Source: Neoarius graeffei
Lineage: Eukaryota > Chordata > Actinopteri > Siluriformes > Ariidae
Direction: 5' to 3'
NCBI RefSeq assembly: GCF_027579695.1
Contig: NC_083577.1
Span: 56,450,283-56,514,282 of the forward strand
Length of the DNA stretch: 64,000 nucleotides
This document shows positions 34,701 through 45,778 of this stretch, one piece after another; positions within the stretch are counted from its first letter, which is position 1; each line of letters starts with the position of its first letter. Made by a program: the position numbers and the translations under genes. The notes below the pieces were generated by a model. The model was not told the origin of the DNA and ran no database searches. It saw nothing but the letters and a program-made list of their open reading frames with translations.

Positions 34701-37700
34701 GCTGTACACGCACTTCCGCTTCCTTACTTTCCTGGTTTGGTTTGTTTTCACGACCGCCATTTTTAAAAACACGAGTGAAGACAGAGCAGCACGAAGAGCG
34801 GTTGATCAAGGAAGTGAGGAAGTACGTACATCTATACGACTCCAGTTCTAGTCATTATAAGCATAATAAGTAACCGGAGGATAAACACTCCACTAACCAC
34901 ACCCACCAACTACTCCTAGCGATTTCGCGCCCCCTTGCGTTGTTGTGGTGAATAACATCGCGCACGCCTATTACTCCCTGCTCAATGATAAATTACAACT
35001 GTCTGCGAAAAGCTATCTGTGAAAGCCTTGTCGCAGAAGCATGCAGAGGCCTTTAGGCTACGTTCACATTCCCAGGCTGAAGTGCAGGCCTCAACAATAA
35101 CTTTTTAATCTTGTCCAGTCAGACAAGCAGCAAGATTTTTCACTTTTCCTGACCATAGCCTTTTTTATTACTATGTATTTACTAGTTCACTGAAAGGAAA
35201 GTGATTAACAAAGTTTATCAAAAAGCAGGTATAGTTATAATCATCATTATGCTTTAATGATTTATAATTTCAATAAAACTCAAAATTTAACTAACAATAA
35301 ACAAACTTTCCAATCCCCCACTATGGTGCACATGCAATTTTAAGAATCGCGATTGTCGTCTCTTTCAGTTTCTTTCGACGAAATGAAACTGAAAGAAAAC
35401 AAGTTGGATATGATAAGGGTGACGGAATCATGTGAGTGAAAACCAACCATAAAAAGCGAGTTTGGCACTGTTGTAAAATTCCCATGAAATATTTTATGAT
35501 ATTTGTGATCATTAGTGTGTACCGTACCAAAAAAAATAAATTTGCAATGAATGTCCAGATGAAATGAAGATTCGCCACAAATATTTATTTTAGCGCGGTA
35601 TCTGATCACCATTTCGCTGATTTCGATGAATTCAAAGTTTAATAATCTATAATTAGATATTATGATGTGGTTATTTTTACCCCCCTGTACTCGGCTTCCC
35701 TGTAATTTCGTAAACAATAACTCTGCCAGATCACTGAACTGGTTTTCTTAAAACGTTATTGAGTAACTTTTGGAAAATTACTATAAACATGGCAATTTAA
35801 CAAATATTCAACTTGTCCTGTCAGACTATTGTTACGTCAAGCCCTCAGGTGACTCAAATCTGATTTTCTACCTTAATTTGACAAAGATCTCATTCTCATC
35901 ATCTCTAGCCGCTTCATCCTTCTACAGGGTCGCAGGCAAGCTGGAGCCCATCCCAGCTGACTACGGGCGAAAGGCGGGGTACACCCTGGACAAGTCGCCA
36001 GGTCATCACAGGGCTGACACATAGACACAGACTGACAAAGATCTGATTTTTTTTTCCTTCAGGGCTGTGTTGACACAAAGCCGATCTTTTTAAATCTGAT
36101 TTGAATCATATGTGGTCCCAAATCGGATATCAGATTTGTGACCGCGTGTCGTGAATGAGAAGAGTCCGATGGGAACTCCTGTGGCTTTTTGCCTATACGC
36201 AGGTGCTGAGCGTCGTCTTCACCAGGCAGCACTAGCAGCGCAGTAAAACAATGGAGGAGAGCTACAATAGCTGCAAAAACAGCAAAAGCTAGCCATCTGG
36301 CTATTTCACCTTCTCGCCCTTATCATGTATACCTGGAAAACTACTGTCCTACACAGCAAAATGCATTGCATACTTTAGCTACTCACGCATCCATTTAGTC
36401 AGTTTTAATACCATGAGTTGTCTCGCAAATACGAACTGAACGAGGTTTGTAATGTGAACGCAACTTTAAAATCATATCAAATCTGATTCTAAAACCTTAT
36501 TCAAGGAAGACGGTGTTGTCTGCTTTCTGTTCTGCTCCAAAGGAAACCCCAAAGACTTCCTATGGCTACGCAATACCTGGGAAATACTGCAGAAACCTCT
36601 CATGCAACCTAATCACGAATGAGGCGCAGCTTCCACAATCATCAATAATTAGCAGCCAGGCGTTAATAATGAAATACATTGCATTACATCACATGGCGTT
36701 CAGCAGACGCGCTTATCCAGAGTAGATCCCAAAGCCGTTTGTTTTCAGGATAATGGCTGGCTGATGAAATTATTGGCTGGCTAGCTGACTCAGCCAAAAC
36801 CTTAATGGCTGCTGCAGCCACCAAAATGTTTATGGCTACAAATGGCTGATACTGGACGTCACTGTGTGGCATATATCCGGGCGAACGGATCAAACAAATG
36901 GGGGGAATAAATAGCAAATTACCACAGGTCCCCTGGTCTCTTACTTCATTGTAAATATAAATCTAGCAAGATTGTAGTTCAATGCTAATAATAAGCTAAT
37001 CTGGATTGTTCGAGGAAGGCATCTAGCTATCTACTCTCACTAGCAATGACCAGTGAAGGACTGGCAGCTATCTTACTATGATGAAAGTAGAGTGGTGGAG
37101 TACTTTTTTTTTTTATCAATCTCGAAGTATGTGAAACAAACAAACAAACAAAAAAAAAAAAATACCTTTACACTTTCCCTCAGCAGCAGCAAAGAATGCA
37201 GCCATCTCGTCGATATCGGAGTCGATTGATGCTCTGGGTGGGTTCCCGGGTTCCCCAGTGTATCGTGGTAACGGTGTGAGGGGCGGGAAGCCAGACAGGT
37301 AGTCACAACGGCAAGCTTGTGGTGGCTCTCTGTGCTGTGATATCAGTTCTAAATCTCTACAGTGTATGCCTATACGTCTCTATTGTGTTACTACTAGTGT
37401 GTACAGTTGATCATGTTTGTGTCACTTTTCTTGTAGCTCATGATGTGGATAAACCCATTATTTGATGTACACAATTCTTAGTGGCTCAGCCAAATTTTAT
37501 TAGATAGCGGCTCAAATTGGCTTACAAAATTATTGGCTGGCGGCGGCTCAAATTCTAAATGGCGGTTTTAGCGGCGCCTGGCGGCGGCTTCGGGGTCTAA
37601 TCCAGAGCGACGTGCAACTAGCGCAAAAGTCAGGTACATCAAGTGCTTTTAAATAAATAAATAAATAATAATTTGCCAGATTTGCTGATCATGTCGCTAA

Positions 37701-39874
37701 CACAAATGTAGTAACCATTTCAAATTAGGAAGTGGAGTTTTACCTGCCGAACACAGACAAGCAGAGTGATCCACACAGTGAAGCGTCCCAGTGCTGTTGT
37801 ACTAAATAGCGGCACTGCTGGAACGCTGCTCAACCAATCAAATTAGTGGACCGGAATTAACTGGTGTATAAATCAAAATACAGATTTGAAGGACGGTGTA
37901 CTTTCTTTTCCCCCCCACGACTGTAGGCCAGAACTTGGTTTTCTAGTTAGAAACCAGTGTCATCCATACAGCTAATCCAAAATCTTTAAACAGATTGAAG
38001 TGAAAATAAGAATACCAGCAGGAGAGACATGGGGGCAGCTGCTCATTTTCAGCAGCTTGAGCGTGTCACTGTTATTGGCCACCAAGACCTTGAGTGATGG
38101 GTCATCAACAGGGGTATCGTCGATCTTGAGAGATGACAGAGATTTGGAGTTGACGAACACCACAGTCAGTGCAGAGATGAAGTGGGACTGGAAAGATTCA
38201 AAGACAAACCTTTACACATTTAGACAGAAAAGAAAAAAAAATGCCAAAAAACCTTCTATGAGGTTACTTCAGATGCTTAGGCCAAAAAAAAAAAAAAGTG
38301 TGTTTCCGGTAACCGAGAATTTCCGTGTCGAAATTGCCGACCGTAAAGTTTTTATTACAAATTTCCCTCGATATTTTAGTGTAAGCGGTGTTAGTTTGTC
38401 ATAATTTTTTGTTTCAACGCATTCAAGTTGTGAAAGAAACGATAAAAAGTAAAATGTTTTGCCACTTCTATCAGCCCTCCTGCATAAACATGGAAGCGCA
38501 CTTGTATACTGAAGGAGGAAGAGAAAACTGAGCCAAGCCGCCATTTTGAATCCTCATTCAAGGCTGTAATGCAAATGGCTTCCTCTTCAGTATACAAGTG
38601 CACTTCCATGGCAGGGGAAAAACACTACGTTGTGCCGCCTATGTAGTCCCCTATTTATACAAATAGGGGTCATTCAGGATTCAGCCATGTTTTTGCTCGG
38701 TGTTTTTGCTCGACCCAAGTTCTACAGTAGGCTAGGCCGTCTGCTTTTAATGGAAGTAGCCTAGGACGTTATTTTCACGTTATTTCTTGATAAGGTGTTT
38801 TCACGTTATTACATGAAAATATCATGAAAAAACGTGATAATTTCGTATCATGAAATTACGTGATGTTATTACATGATATATATATTGTAAAAACATGATA
38901 ACTTTGTTAACATCTTTTCATGTAATTACTTGATTCTAAGCCAATTTTTTTTGAGTGTGGCAGCAATACGCTTCCGTAGATCACAACTCGAACTCTCGCG
39001 ATATTTTTTTTATTCGTTTAAAGATTTAAAACACTTATTTTATTATGATGTGTGGTATAAAGGATTATGTGCCAAAATACTATTTTGTAAGATGTTGTGT
39101 TAATTTTTTCGAACAAAATAAAAAAAAAAAAATTAAGAAAAAAAAAAAACTTTTTCCTACCTACCGACCTTATTTTAGTATTTCATGTTACCGGAAACAC
39201 ACTTTTTTTTTTTTTTGGCCTTACCTTTGTTAACTCCATAAAGCTTGGGCGTGCTGTGGAAATGAGTCCGAGGGTCTTTATCGAGCAGTTTACAAGTTGA
39301 GACAGGATGTTGCAGGCTGCCTCTGCTGATTCTGTACTGCTGTCCACCTGCATGCACATTTTGTACAATGTTAAACAGTGCAAAGCCTAAACAATACCCA
39401 GACATTACATCTGGAAATTTCTTGGTAATTTACTTATTCCTGTATGCCTACTAGTAGAAAAAAGAAAAAAAAAAATCAACCACAATACAACACACATCTA
39501 AGCATTCTCCTCACCTTAAAACTGACATACTGTAAATGATTAGAGTGCTTCTTGATGATCTGCTTGATGAGATCAGGATGTGTGGCCTTCAGGTAGGAGC
39601 TTGCAGGTTGGTTGAGTTCAAACTCGAAGCATCTCCAAAGCTCAGGCATGTGAAAAGCTTCGTTCCAACCACGGCACACCTGAGAGGCAAAGGCTCGATC
39701 CAACAAGGGCAAGTACTGAAAGACACGCAGTAGGATCTCCTGTGGTAACCACGCCCAGGTGGACACCACATCTCCACAGTCCTCGCTGGGACGCCTAACT
39801 TTCTTGCAAACCTCCATTCTCTCCTCACAGGACGAGCCGCTAGCCTCTTTGTGTCGGATTAATCTTCTTTTCAT
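31745..39874 (-). CDS. fbxl3: F-box/LRR protein 3, cryptochrome ubiquitin-ligase receptor
   Basis: Four coding exons on the minus strand, 39515-39874, 39225-39347, 38016-38187 and 31745-32385, join in phase to 431 residues (human FBXL3 has 428). FBXL3 is the substrate receptor of an SCF ligase that ubiquitylates CRY1/CRY2 in the nucleus and sets circadian period. The F-box is at about residues 33-80 ([20 protein letters not shown], then [12 protein letters not shown]). Leucine-rich repeats fill the rest ([91 protein letters not shown]). The C-terminus PDMMPTW keeps the tryptophan that in mammals enters the cryptochrome FAD pocket. I start at MKRRLIRHK because CATTTTCAAG just before it looks like a 5' UTR acceptor. 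Intron 3 (5.6 kb) and intron 2 are full of transposons, one of which ends five bases from the exon 2 donor. Tail to tail with cln5. Confidence 0.97.
32709..32926 (+). pseudogene. Orphan P2RX7-intracellular-domain-like first exon
   Basis: Plus-strand frame [14 protein letters not shown], then [13 protein letters not shown] and an acidic serine/aspartate tail, ending at a possible donor (CTG before GTAGTTATG). The YxxxPYxxEP pattern resembles the N-terminus of the fish multigene family annotated as P2X7-like because it shares the P2X7 cytosolic domain. No cysteine-rich continuation is found downstream, so it is an isolated exon, inside fbxl3 intron 3 and antisense to it. Recognition is from memory. 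Confidence 0.45.
33255..33520. repeat. Minisatellite derived from THAP coding sequence
   Basis: Four to five imperfect units of about 48-66 bases. Each contains AATCCACTCTCTCC-like or CCACTCGCTC-like sequence and GGAAAAAGCCAACCC. The units repeat the part of the THAP exon encoding [12 protein letters not shown]. Confidence 0.75.
33470..33576 (-). pseudogene. THAP zinc-finger N-terminal exon, disrupted
   Basis: Frame [20 protein letters not shown], then [12 protein letters not shown], matches the start of THAP C2CH fingers (M-x2-C-x4-C, then F-P, then W). The sequence after W is a minisatellite made from its own coding units, so the finger is never completed. THAP domains occur in cellular genes and in P and Kolobok transposons. 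Confidence 0.6.
33577..34523. other. fbxl3 intron 3, unassigned part
   Basis: No gene or bounded transposon is supported in this stretch. A and T runs are common. Confidence 0.4.
34527..35052 (+). mobile_element. PIF/Harbinger-type element with MADF remnant
   Basis: Left end TTA then AGGCCAATTTATACTGACAA; right end CATGCAGAGGCCT then TTA (35053-35055). The interior has repeated GCAGA-rich, GC-rich subterminal blocks. The plus strand near 34785-34870 encodes [20 protein letters not shown], the start of a MADF (Myb/SANT-like) domain, the DNA-binding accessory protein of Harbinger elements. Only this first piece is left. Confidence 0.7.
35085..35848 (-). mobile_element. hAT-like element, short copy of the 40394 family
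   Basis: The left end CAGGCCTCAACAATAACTTT and right end (inverse CTGAGGGCTTGACGTAAC) match the ends of the element at 40394-44302. The interior 35330-35750 matches 43200-43570 in reverse. It is an internally deleted, non-coding relative. The flanks rejoin as GAAGTGACTCAAATC; only GTG is visibly repeated. Confidence 0.65.
35891..36032 (-). mobile_element. 5'-truncated Mermaid-type SINE with target duplication
   Basis: Minus-strand 3' part only, from the CTCATT-type tail to the ACACATAGACACAG region. TGACAAAGATCT is duplicated exactly at 35879-35890 and 36033-36044, so truncation happened at insertion. Confidence 0.92.
36723..37599. mobile_element. hAT-type MITE in fbxl3 intron 3
   Basis: Ends TAGATCCCAAAGCCG and the inverse of CGGCTTCGGGGTCTA. 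The 8-base duplication ATCCAGAG is exact at 36715-36722 and 37600-37607. Subterminal GGCTGGC/GGCGGC repeats are present. It split an older dispersed repeat (CAGACGCGCTTATCCAGAG joined to CGACGTGCAACTAG). Confidence 0.88.
37600..38015. other. fbxl3 intron 3, right part
   Basis: Remainder of the split repeat up to about 37650, then unassigned intron sequence to the exon 3 donor. Confidence 0.4.
38280..39220. mobile_element. MITE with TTA duplication abutting fbxl3 exon 2 donor
   Basis: Ends GGCC followed by an A run and GTGTGTTTCCGGTAAC, and the inverse copy at the right. TTA duplicated at 38277-38279 and 39221-39223. Inside are an inverted pair containing CTTGTATACTGAAG near 38490-38610 and ATGATAT/CATGAA palindromes near 38780-38930. 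The right end lies in the fbxl3 intron 2 donor. TSD and size suggest PIF/Harbinger-like, but no protein is present. Confidence 0.82.
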
Positions 39875-40183
39875 TCTTGAAAATGAGAACATAGATTAAA
39901 AAGACTTTCATAAATACGCCACATTAAACACCACCCTGACATCATCTCTGTGCAAATCACATTGGACACTTGCAAATAGTTTATCCATCACTTCTGTCAA
40001 ATCCTTTCTGGTGACAAAATTGTAAATGGATATCAATACAAGTTGTCCCTGTTTGCAAATCACATCCAGAGACCCCCTTGTATTTATTTTAGCACTGAAG
40101 TCACACTTGTAAACTTTGCCAAAGCATATCTGGCTTTATTTTGGGCTCGTTCACCAGTCAATACGACCTGTACTCAGGAAATA
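39875..40183. promoter_or_regulatory. fbxl3 upstream sequence
   Basis: About 310 bases before the first transposon. It probably holds an intron leading to the 5' untranslated exon, which was not located; no clear CpG-rich promoter is visible. Confidence 0.3.
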
Positions 40184-40511
40184 CACTGCCTGGTCAAAAT
40201 AAAGTTGTCATTTGGATTTAAATAAGCAAATAGTTAAGAGCCTTGGATAACTACTGCAGTGAATAATATGCTTTAGCTGGCAACAATACTTTTAACGCTG
40301 ACTGCTGCAGTCAGTACCTTCTCATTTCTTTAACAACCATGGCAGAAGACGTACCCTGTAGTCGTGGAAAAGATGTTACTGTGTTTCAGAAGGCAGAGCT
40401 CGACATTAACGCTAGTCCAACTGGACAGGGCAATTAAATATTTGGTCCGGACAAGTCAAATCCGCAGGTGCTTGTCTGATGGGACAAGTTGAATTATTCT
40501 CAACTCTCCCT

Positions 40512-40542
<31 letters not shown>

Positions 40543-40999
40543 CGAGCACATGCCGATTGCTAGGTCTTGCTAAGTAGACCAATCAATCAGTTTTCTGCGT
40601 GGGCGGGCTTTATGTCTTCTCTCCCAGACTGAGAAAGAGCATCTTGATTGTTTTATCTTGTTAAAGTGCATATCACGGGTAAATTCAGGAGCAAGATCAA
40701 TGTAATTCTCCTATTTTATATTAAACTTTGGTCAAATATCTGTAACATTCTGCATTCTCTGCAATTTTTTTTTTACCTTACACAATACCAGAAAAATTCA
40801 GTTGAAATCAAGCCATTTGAGGCGAATTGGTCCACCTCTGAAAAAACTTGGGATTTGAATTTCCTGGCAAACGTTGATTTACGTGACGTCATCTGCGGGA
40901 CGCCTCCCTCTGAATCCTACGTCAGCGCTGGTTTGTTTATGAGAAAACGACCTGGTGATTTTCTGCAAATTTCTTCAAAGTTATCGCGTAATTATTAAA

Positions 41000-41169
41000 A
41001 TGGTTAACAGATGGATCGTAGGAGGGTGTAGCAACACCAATCTTGATGGGATTAGTACTCATCGTTTTCCAAAAGACCGGGCAATGAGAGAGAAATGGGA
41101 GCGCTTGGTCTACACAGGCTGTGCACTGAAACCGTGTAAAGCTCACTCAGCCTGCTGGCGCTTCCGCAG
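41000..41169 (+). pseudogene. THAP-domain exon of the Kolobok-like element
   Basis: Frame MVNRWIVGGCSNTNLDG, then HRFPKDRAMREKWERLVYTG, ends at a clean donor (CGCAG before GTAACG). It has the THAP pattern of Cys, then F-P, then W, but the first zinc cysteine position reads G-G-C, so one ligand looks replaced. The next exon is absent because the copy is internally deleted. Confidence 0.65.
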
Positions 41170-41338
41170 GTAACGTCACGAATCTGGCTCCAGACTCCCT
41201 TGGGATTTTTCCAGACGCGTTTTGTTATTTTATTTTTTTCTGCTGTAGACAGATGGCCTTGTGCAAAATTACCCTTCTGGATGAGTGTGGAAAGGGACAT
41301 ACTTTCATATTTAAAAAAAAAAAAAAATTGGTCCAGAA

Positions 41339-42565
41339 TAGGGCTGTGCGATATGGGAAAAAAATGAATATCCCGATACATTTTCTCCATTTCACGATAT
41401 ATATCTCGATATATTTAAATCTCCTCTAAAGGACCCCATGAAATCTAACTTTTACTCTTTACTGTTTTCACTACAATCCCTGCAGATTAAATAACATTCT
41501 TGGTTAACTTTACAGGTGGTTTTCAACAACACATTTTAAATTGTCACGTTGGTGATTAATCACAATTGAATTGAAATAAGACTATTTTTATTCAACAAAG
41601 ATGTGGCACAAACTGCAAAAACAATCTTGAAAATTGAAACAAAGGGACAATACAATACAGAGCTGCTCAGAGCTCAAATCAGTAAAGTGCAGCTCAACAC
41701 TGAGAAAGACATTTAGCCTAAATAAGAAAAGTGCTCATTCATTAAATTATTTTTTTTTTAAAATAGATCTCCAAGCTATTAATCTGACTACTGAGAACCA
41801 CTGGAACATTCACAATAGAGAGAGAGATTGAGGGAGAGAAGAGAGAGATCTGCAAAACATCATTTTTCCCTTTGCACACTTTTGAACTGAATGTTTTCTG
41901 GCTCTGCCTCTCAGATGTGTATAATTCCGGCTGCTGCCTTTCGTGATGACAGGTTTTTTTTGCACACTTTACAAACTGGCATTTGCTGTTCCACGTCCTC
42001 CTCGCGATATCCAAAAAAATGCCAGATGACTGACCCTTTACTAGTTCTTTTAGGAACCAATTCGTCCGCTTCCACTTTTAATTTGTCGCTGAAATTGACA
42101 GAGCTTACATGGTAGCCTATGCAAAATCAGCGATTGCACGAACTGAGTCAGCGCTGTAAACCGGAACCAGGAAATCTTCCCGCCGGCAGTGTTGCCAGAT
42201 ACTGCTGACGTTTTCCAGCCCAAAATATGTTCAAAACCCGCCAAAACGCACTTAAAACCGCCCAATCTGCAACACAACCGAAACTAGAAAATCTTCCCGG
42301 AAGTTCCTTTCAGCACCGAGATGTCGCCCGGGATTGGTTGGCGAGTGCGTGACGTTATTGTTTTCTTTACCCTTAGACAGCCTCTCACGTTACTGCCTGA
42401 GGGACAGGGAGAAAACCACTGGGAAATGTTTTAAACAAACACAACACGAACGCAAGTCGGAAGATGACCATAAAATACTCGATAGTTACGATATAATAAT
42501 TTTATGTATCGCACACAGAATTTTCGGCGATATATCGAGTATATTCGATATATCACACAGCCCTA
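41339..42565 (-). mobile_element. hAT element with BED-finger remnant
   Basis: Ends TAGGGCTGTGCGATATGG and the inverse of ATATCACACAGCCCTA. Exact 8-base duplication GTCCAGAA at 41331-41338 and 42566-42573. The minus strand near 41900-42060 encodes a BED-like piece (VIWHFFGYREED, then MPVCKVCKK), as in ZBED1/hAT-Ac proteins. The catalytic domain is absent. Confidence 0.88.
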
Positions 42566-42839
42566 GTCCAGAATATGCCCTTTAAGTAGACCAGTGTTCT
42601 GCGTGGGCGGGCTTTACGCCTCTCTCCTGGACCGAGAGTCCATCAGCTCAGTGTATCCAGGAGCGTCATGGATACACTGAAACACTTCACCTCAGACTAA
42701 ATGAAAGTGGCCCCTTGCCTAAAAATAATGAGGGTGTTGCGTGCTGTACCGTTTGTAACAGTGACTTCAGCATTGCCCATGGCGGGGTAAACGATTGTAA
42801 AAGACATGTTGAGATGAGTTTAACAGTGTCGTGTTCAGG

Positions 42840-44290
42840 TGCAGATTATTTATCCTTGCTGACTCGCTGCTAAGGCTACATGACATGGCCAAACTCCATG
42901 AAGACTTGCTTAAAATTGCAATAGATAAAAAATGAGTTAAGTAATAGTAATAAGCAGTTTACATAAATGGTACAAGTAGTCCACATATTTTATCACATTT
43001 TCTACGTATAGGCCAATCTAATTTGGTTTCCAGACCAGAGAAAATTACTCCGACTATTACATATAGCCGACCCAGACAATGTAGCAATGACACTTTATGC
43101 TTTTATATCTTTTCGGGACCACGTCTTTTAGGGATTGTTGAAAATCAACAAATAATTTAATAGTAATTATTCAAGAGTTACATCAATAAAAGTTCCAACA
43201 AAACTAGTTCAATCACCTCAGTGATCCGGCAGTCTTATTGTGAAGGAAATTCCGGGGAAGCCGAGTACAGCAAGTGTGTGTGTAAAAATAACCACGTCGT
43301 AATATCTAATTATAGATTACTAGACTCGGAATTCATCAAAATGGCGATCGAATGCCTCAATAAAATAAATATCTGTGATGAATCTTCATTTCATTTGGAC
43401 ATTCATTGTATTTTTCTTTTGTATGGTTCACATCAACACATTATCGTAAAACATTTGGCGGGAATTTTACGACAGTGCCGAACTCACTTACGGTTTGTTC
43501 TCATTCACAACGTGATTGTCACCCTTCTCATGTCCAACTTGTTTTCTTTTGGTTTAATTTCTTTAAATTAATTTATACTTCACGGTTTACTGGATTAATC
43601 AGGATGTAACTTTATTTCCTCCAGAAGCTTTGAATTTGGGTGAGTCTAACTTAAAACTGCAGATCAGGTAATGGATTAGAACACCACATGCACCATAATG
43701 GGGCAGTCGCTAATTTTTGTTTATCGTTACAGTTAAAGTTTGAGTTTTATTGAACAATTATAAATCATTAAAGCATCACTATCATAACTACACCTACTTT
43801 TTGATAAACTTTGTTAACCACTGTTAAGCGCAGGTTGATTGGAGAGACGGCTGTATGTGCAGGAAGAGTGTCTTTATTATAAAAGAAATAAATAGGCATA
43901 TAGTCCAAAATGACAGACTGAATCAATAAAGATAAAAGGCAAAAAGGTCAAGCAAGGTACAAACAGACGATACCGGGCAGGACAAGATCAGAAACGAGCG
44001 CCAATAACCAGGAAGACAATGCAATAACACCAGCTCGGTAATGGTCATAAACAATGCAATACTTCGCACTGTGTAGATGTGTGTAGTGTCCTTTTTTGCA
44101 TGCGCTGATTGCGCTTAATCCAGGGCAGGAGCTTGTTGTTCAGAGCGTGCATGAAAGTCCAATGTGCATGGGAGTGACAACCATTTTCCTTTCACTGAAC
44201 TAGTAAATACATAGTGCTAAAAAGGTTATGGTCAGGACAAGTGAAAAATCTTGCTGCTTGTTCAATTGGACAAGTGGATTAAAAAGTTAA
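42840..44290. other. Right part of the 40394 hAT element, non-coding
   Basis: Bases 43200-43570 match 35330-35700 in reverse, so this is family sequence rather than unique DNA. No intact gene. Confidence 0.5.
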
Positions 44291-44639
44291 TCTAGAGTCC
44301 TGGAAGGGTCAAATTATTGACCCTTAAAGAAAACAACTAAAGGAGTTTGCTGAAATTACTGGAATTGGGTTAAGAACTGTACAACGCATTATTAAAACCT
44401 ACAACCCCGATTCCAAAAAAGTTGGGACAAGGTACAAATTGTAAATAAAAACGGAATGCAATGATGTGGAAGTTTCAAAATTCCATATTTTATTCAGAAT
44501 AGAACATAGATGACATATCAAATGTTTAAACTGAGAAAATGTATCATTTAAAGAGAAAAATTAGGTGATTTTAAATTTCATGACAACAACACATCTCAAA
44601 AAAAGTTGGGACAAGGCCATGTTTCCCACTGTGAGACAT

Positions 44640-45694
44640 CCCCTTTTCTCTTTACAACAGTCTGTAAACGTCTGGGGACTGAGGAGACAAGTTGCTCAAG
44701 TTTAGGGATAGGAATGTTAACCCATTCTTGTCTAATGTAGGATTCTAGTTGCTCAACTGTCAGGTCTTTTCTGTCGTATCTTCCGTTTTATGATGCGCCA
44801 AATGTTTTCTATGGGTGAAAGATCTGGACTGCAGGCTGGCCAGTTCAGTACCCGGACCCTTCTTCTACGCAGCCATGATGCTGTAATTGATGCAGTATGT
44901 GGTTTGGCATTGTCATGTTGGAAAATGCAAGGTCTTCCCTGAAAGAGACGTCGTCTGGATGGGAGCATATGTTGCTCTAGAACCTGGATATACCTTTCAG
45001 CATTGATGGGGTCTTTCCAGATGTGTAAGCTGCCCATGCCACACACACTAATGCAACCCCATACCATCAGAGATGCAGGCTTCTGAACTGAGCGCTGATA
45101 ACAACTTGGGTCGTCCTTCTCCTCTTTAGTCCGAATGACACGGCGTCCCTGATTTCCATAAAGAACTTCAAATTTTGATTCGTCTGACCACAGAACAGTT
45201 TTCCACTTTGCTACAGTCCATTTTAAATGAGCCTTGCCCCAGAGAAGACGTCTGCGCTTCTGGATCATGTTTAGATACGGCTTCTTTTTTGAACTATAGG
45301 GTTTTAGCTGGCAACGGCGGATGGCACAGTGAATTGTGTTCACAGATAATGTTCTCTGGAAATATTCCTGAGCCCATTTTGTGATTTCCAATACAGAAGC
45401 ATGCCTGTATGTGATGCAGTGCCGTCTAAGGGCCCGAATTTCACGGGCACCCAGTATGGTTTTCCGGCCTTGACCCTTGCGCACAGAGATTCTTCCAGAT
45501 TCTCTGAATCTTTTGATGATATTCTGCACTGTAGATGATATGTTCAAACTCTTTGCAATTTTACACTGTCGAACTCCTTTCTGATATTGCTCCACTATTT
45601 GTCGGTGCAGAATTAGGGGGATTGGTGATCCTCTTCCCATCTTTACTTCTGAGAGCTGCTGCCACTCCAAGATGCTCTTTTTATACCCAGTCAT
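44640..45694 (-). pseudogene. Tc1 transposase with C-terminal frameshift
   Basis: A 313-residue open frame (44753-45694) starts [20 protein letters not shown]; the usual start may be the MGRGSPIPL methionine. HTH region: [22 protein letters not shown]34E residues: D in WSDESKFE, D in [10 protein letters not shown] in [13 protein letters not shown]. The frame ends at KRPDS, but another frame continues [12 protein letters not shown] and VPRRLQTVVKRKGDVSQW, so a frameshift removed the last 40-50 residues. Otherwise nearly intact, so fairly young. Confidence 0.9.
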
Positions 45695-45778
45695 GTTAAT
45701 GACCTATTGCCAATTGACCTAATGAGTTGCAATTTGGTCCTCCAGCTGTTCCTTTTTTGTACCTTTAACTTTTCCAGC

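Larger units (their letters stand above)
35056..36465. mobile_element. PIF/Harbinger-type MITE with nested hAT and SINE
   Basis: Ends GGCTACGTTCACATT and the inverse of AATGTGAACGCAACT, with TTA at 35053-35055 and 36466-36468. It shares its left TTA with the right TTA of the preceding element. The MITE itself is about 500 bases; the rest is the hAT copy at 35085-35848 and the SINE at 35891-36032. Confidence 0.8.
40675..42581 (+). mobile_element. Kolobok-like element with THAP exon
   Basis: Left TTAA (40671-40674) then AGTGCATATCACGGG; right GAATATGCCCT then TTAA (42582-42585), imperfect inverted ends beginning AG. It encodes a THAP-domain exon at 41000-41169. The TTAA duplication plus a THAP protein is the Kolobok combination. 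An hAT-type MITE is nested at 41339-42565, so the element itself is only about 670 bases. Confidence 0.65.
40394..44302 (+). mobile_element. hAT-like element with 5-bp visible duplication
   Basis: Ends CAGAGCTCGACATTAAC and the inverse CAGGACTCTAGATTAAC. GAAGG is repeated at 40389-40393 and 44303-44307, and the host Tc1 frame rejoins across the junction (FQK-GQIID). A BED-like finger remnant, CCTVCNSDF then HGGVNDCKRHVE, lies near 42730-42835. Most of the transposase is missing. Five-base duplications are known for the hAT5 group. A Kolobok-like element is nested at 40675-42581. Confidence 0.7.

Noticed and set aside
36513-36725. 70-residue plus-strand frame in fbxl3 intron 3
   Set aside because: Overlaps a dispersed repeat that the hAT MITE split; no conserved motif.
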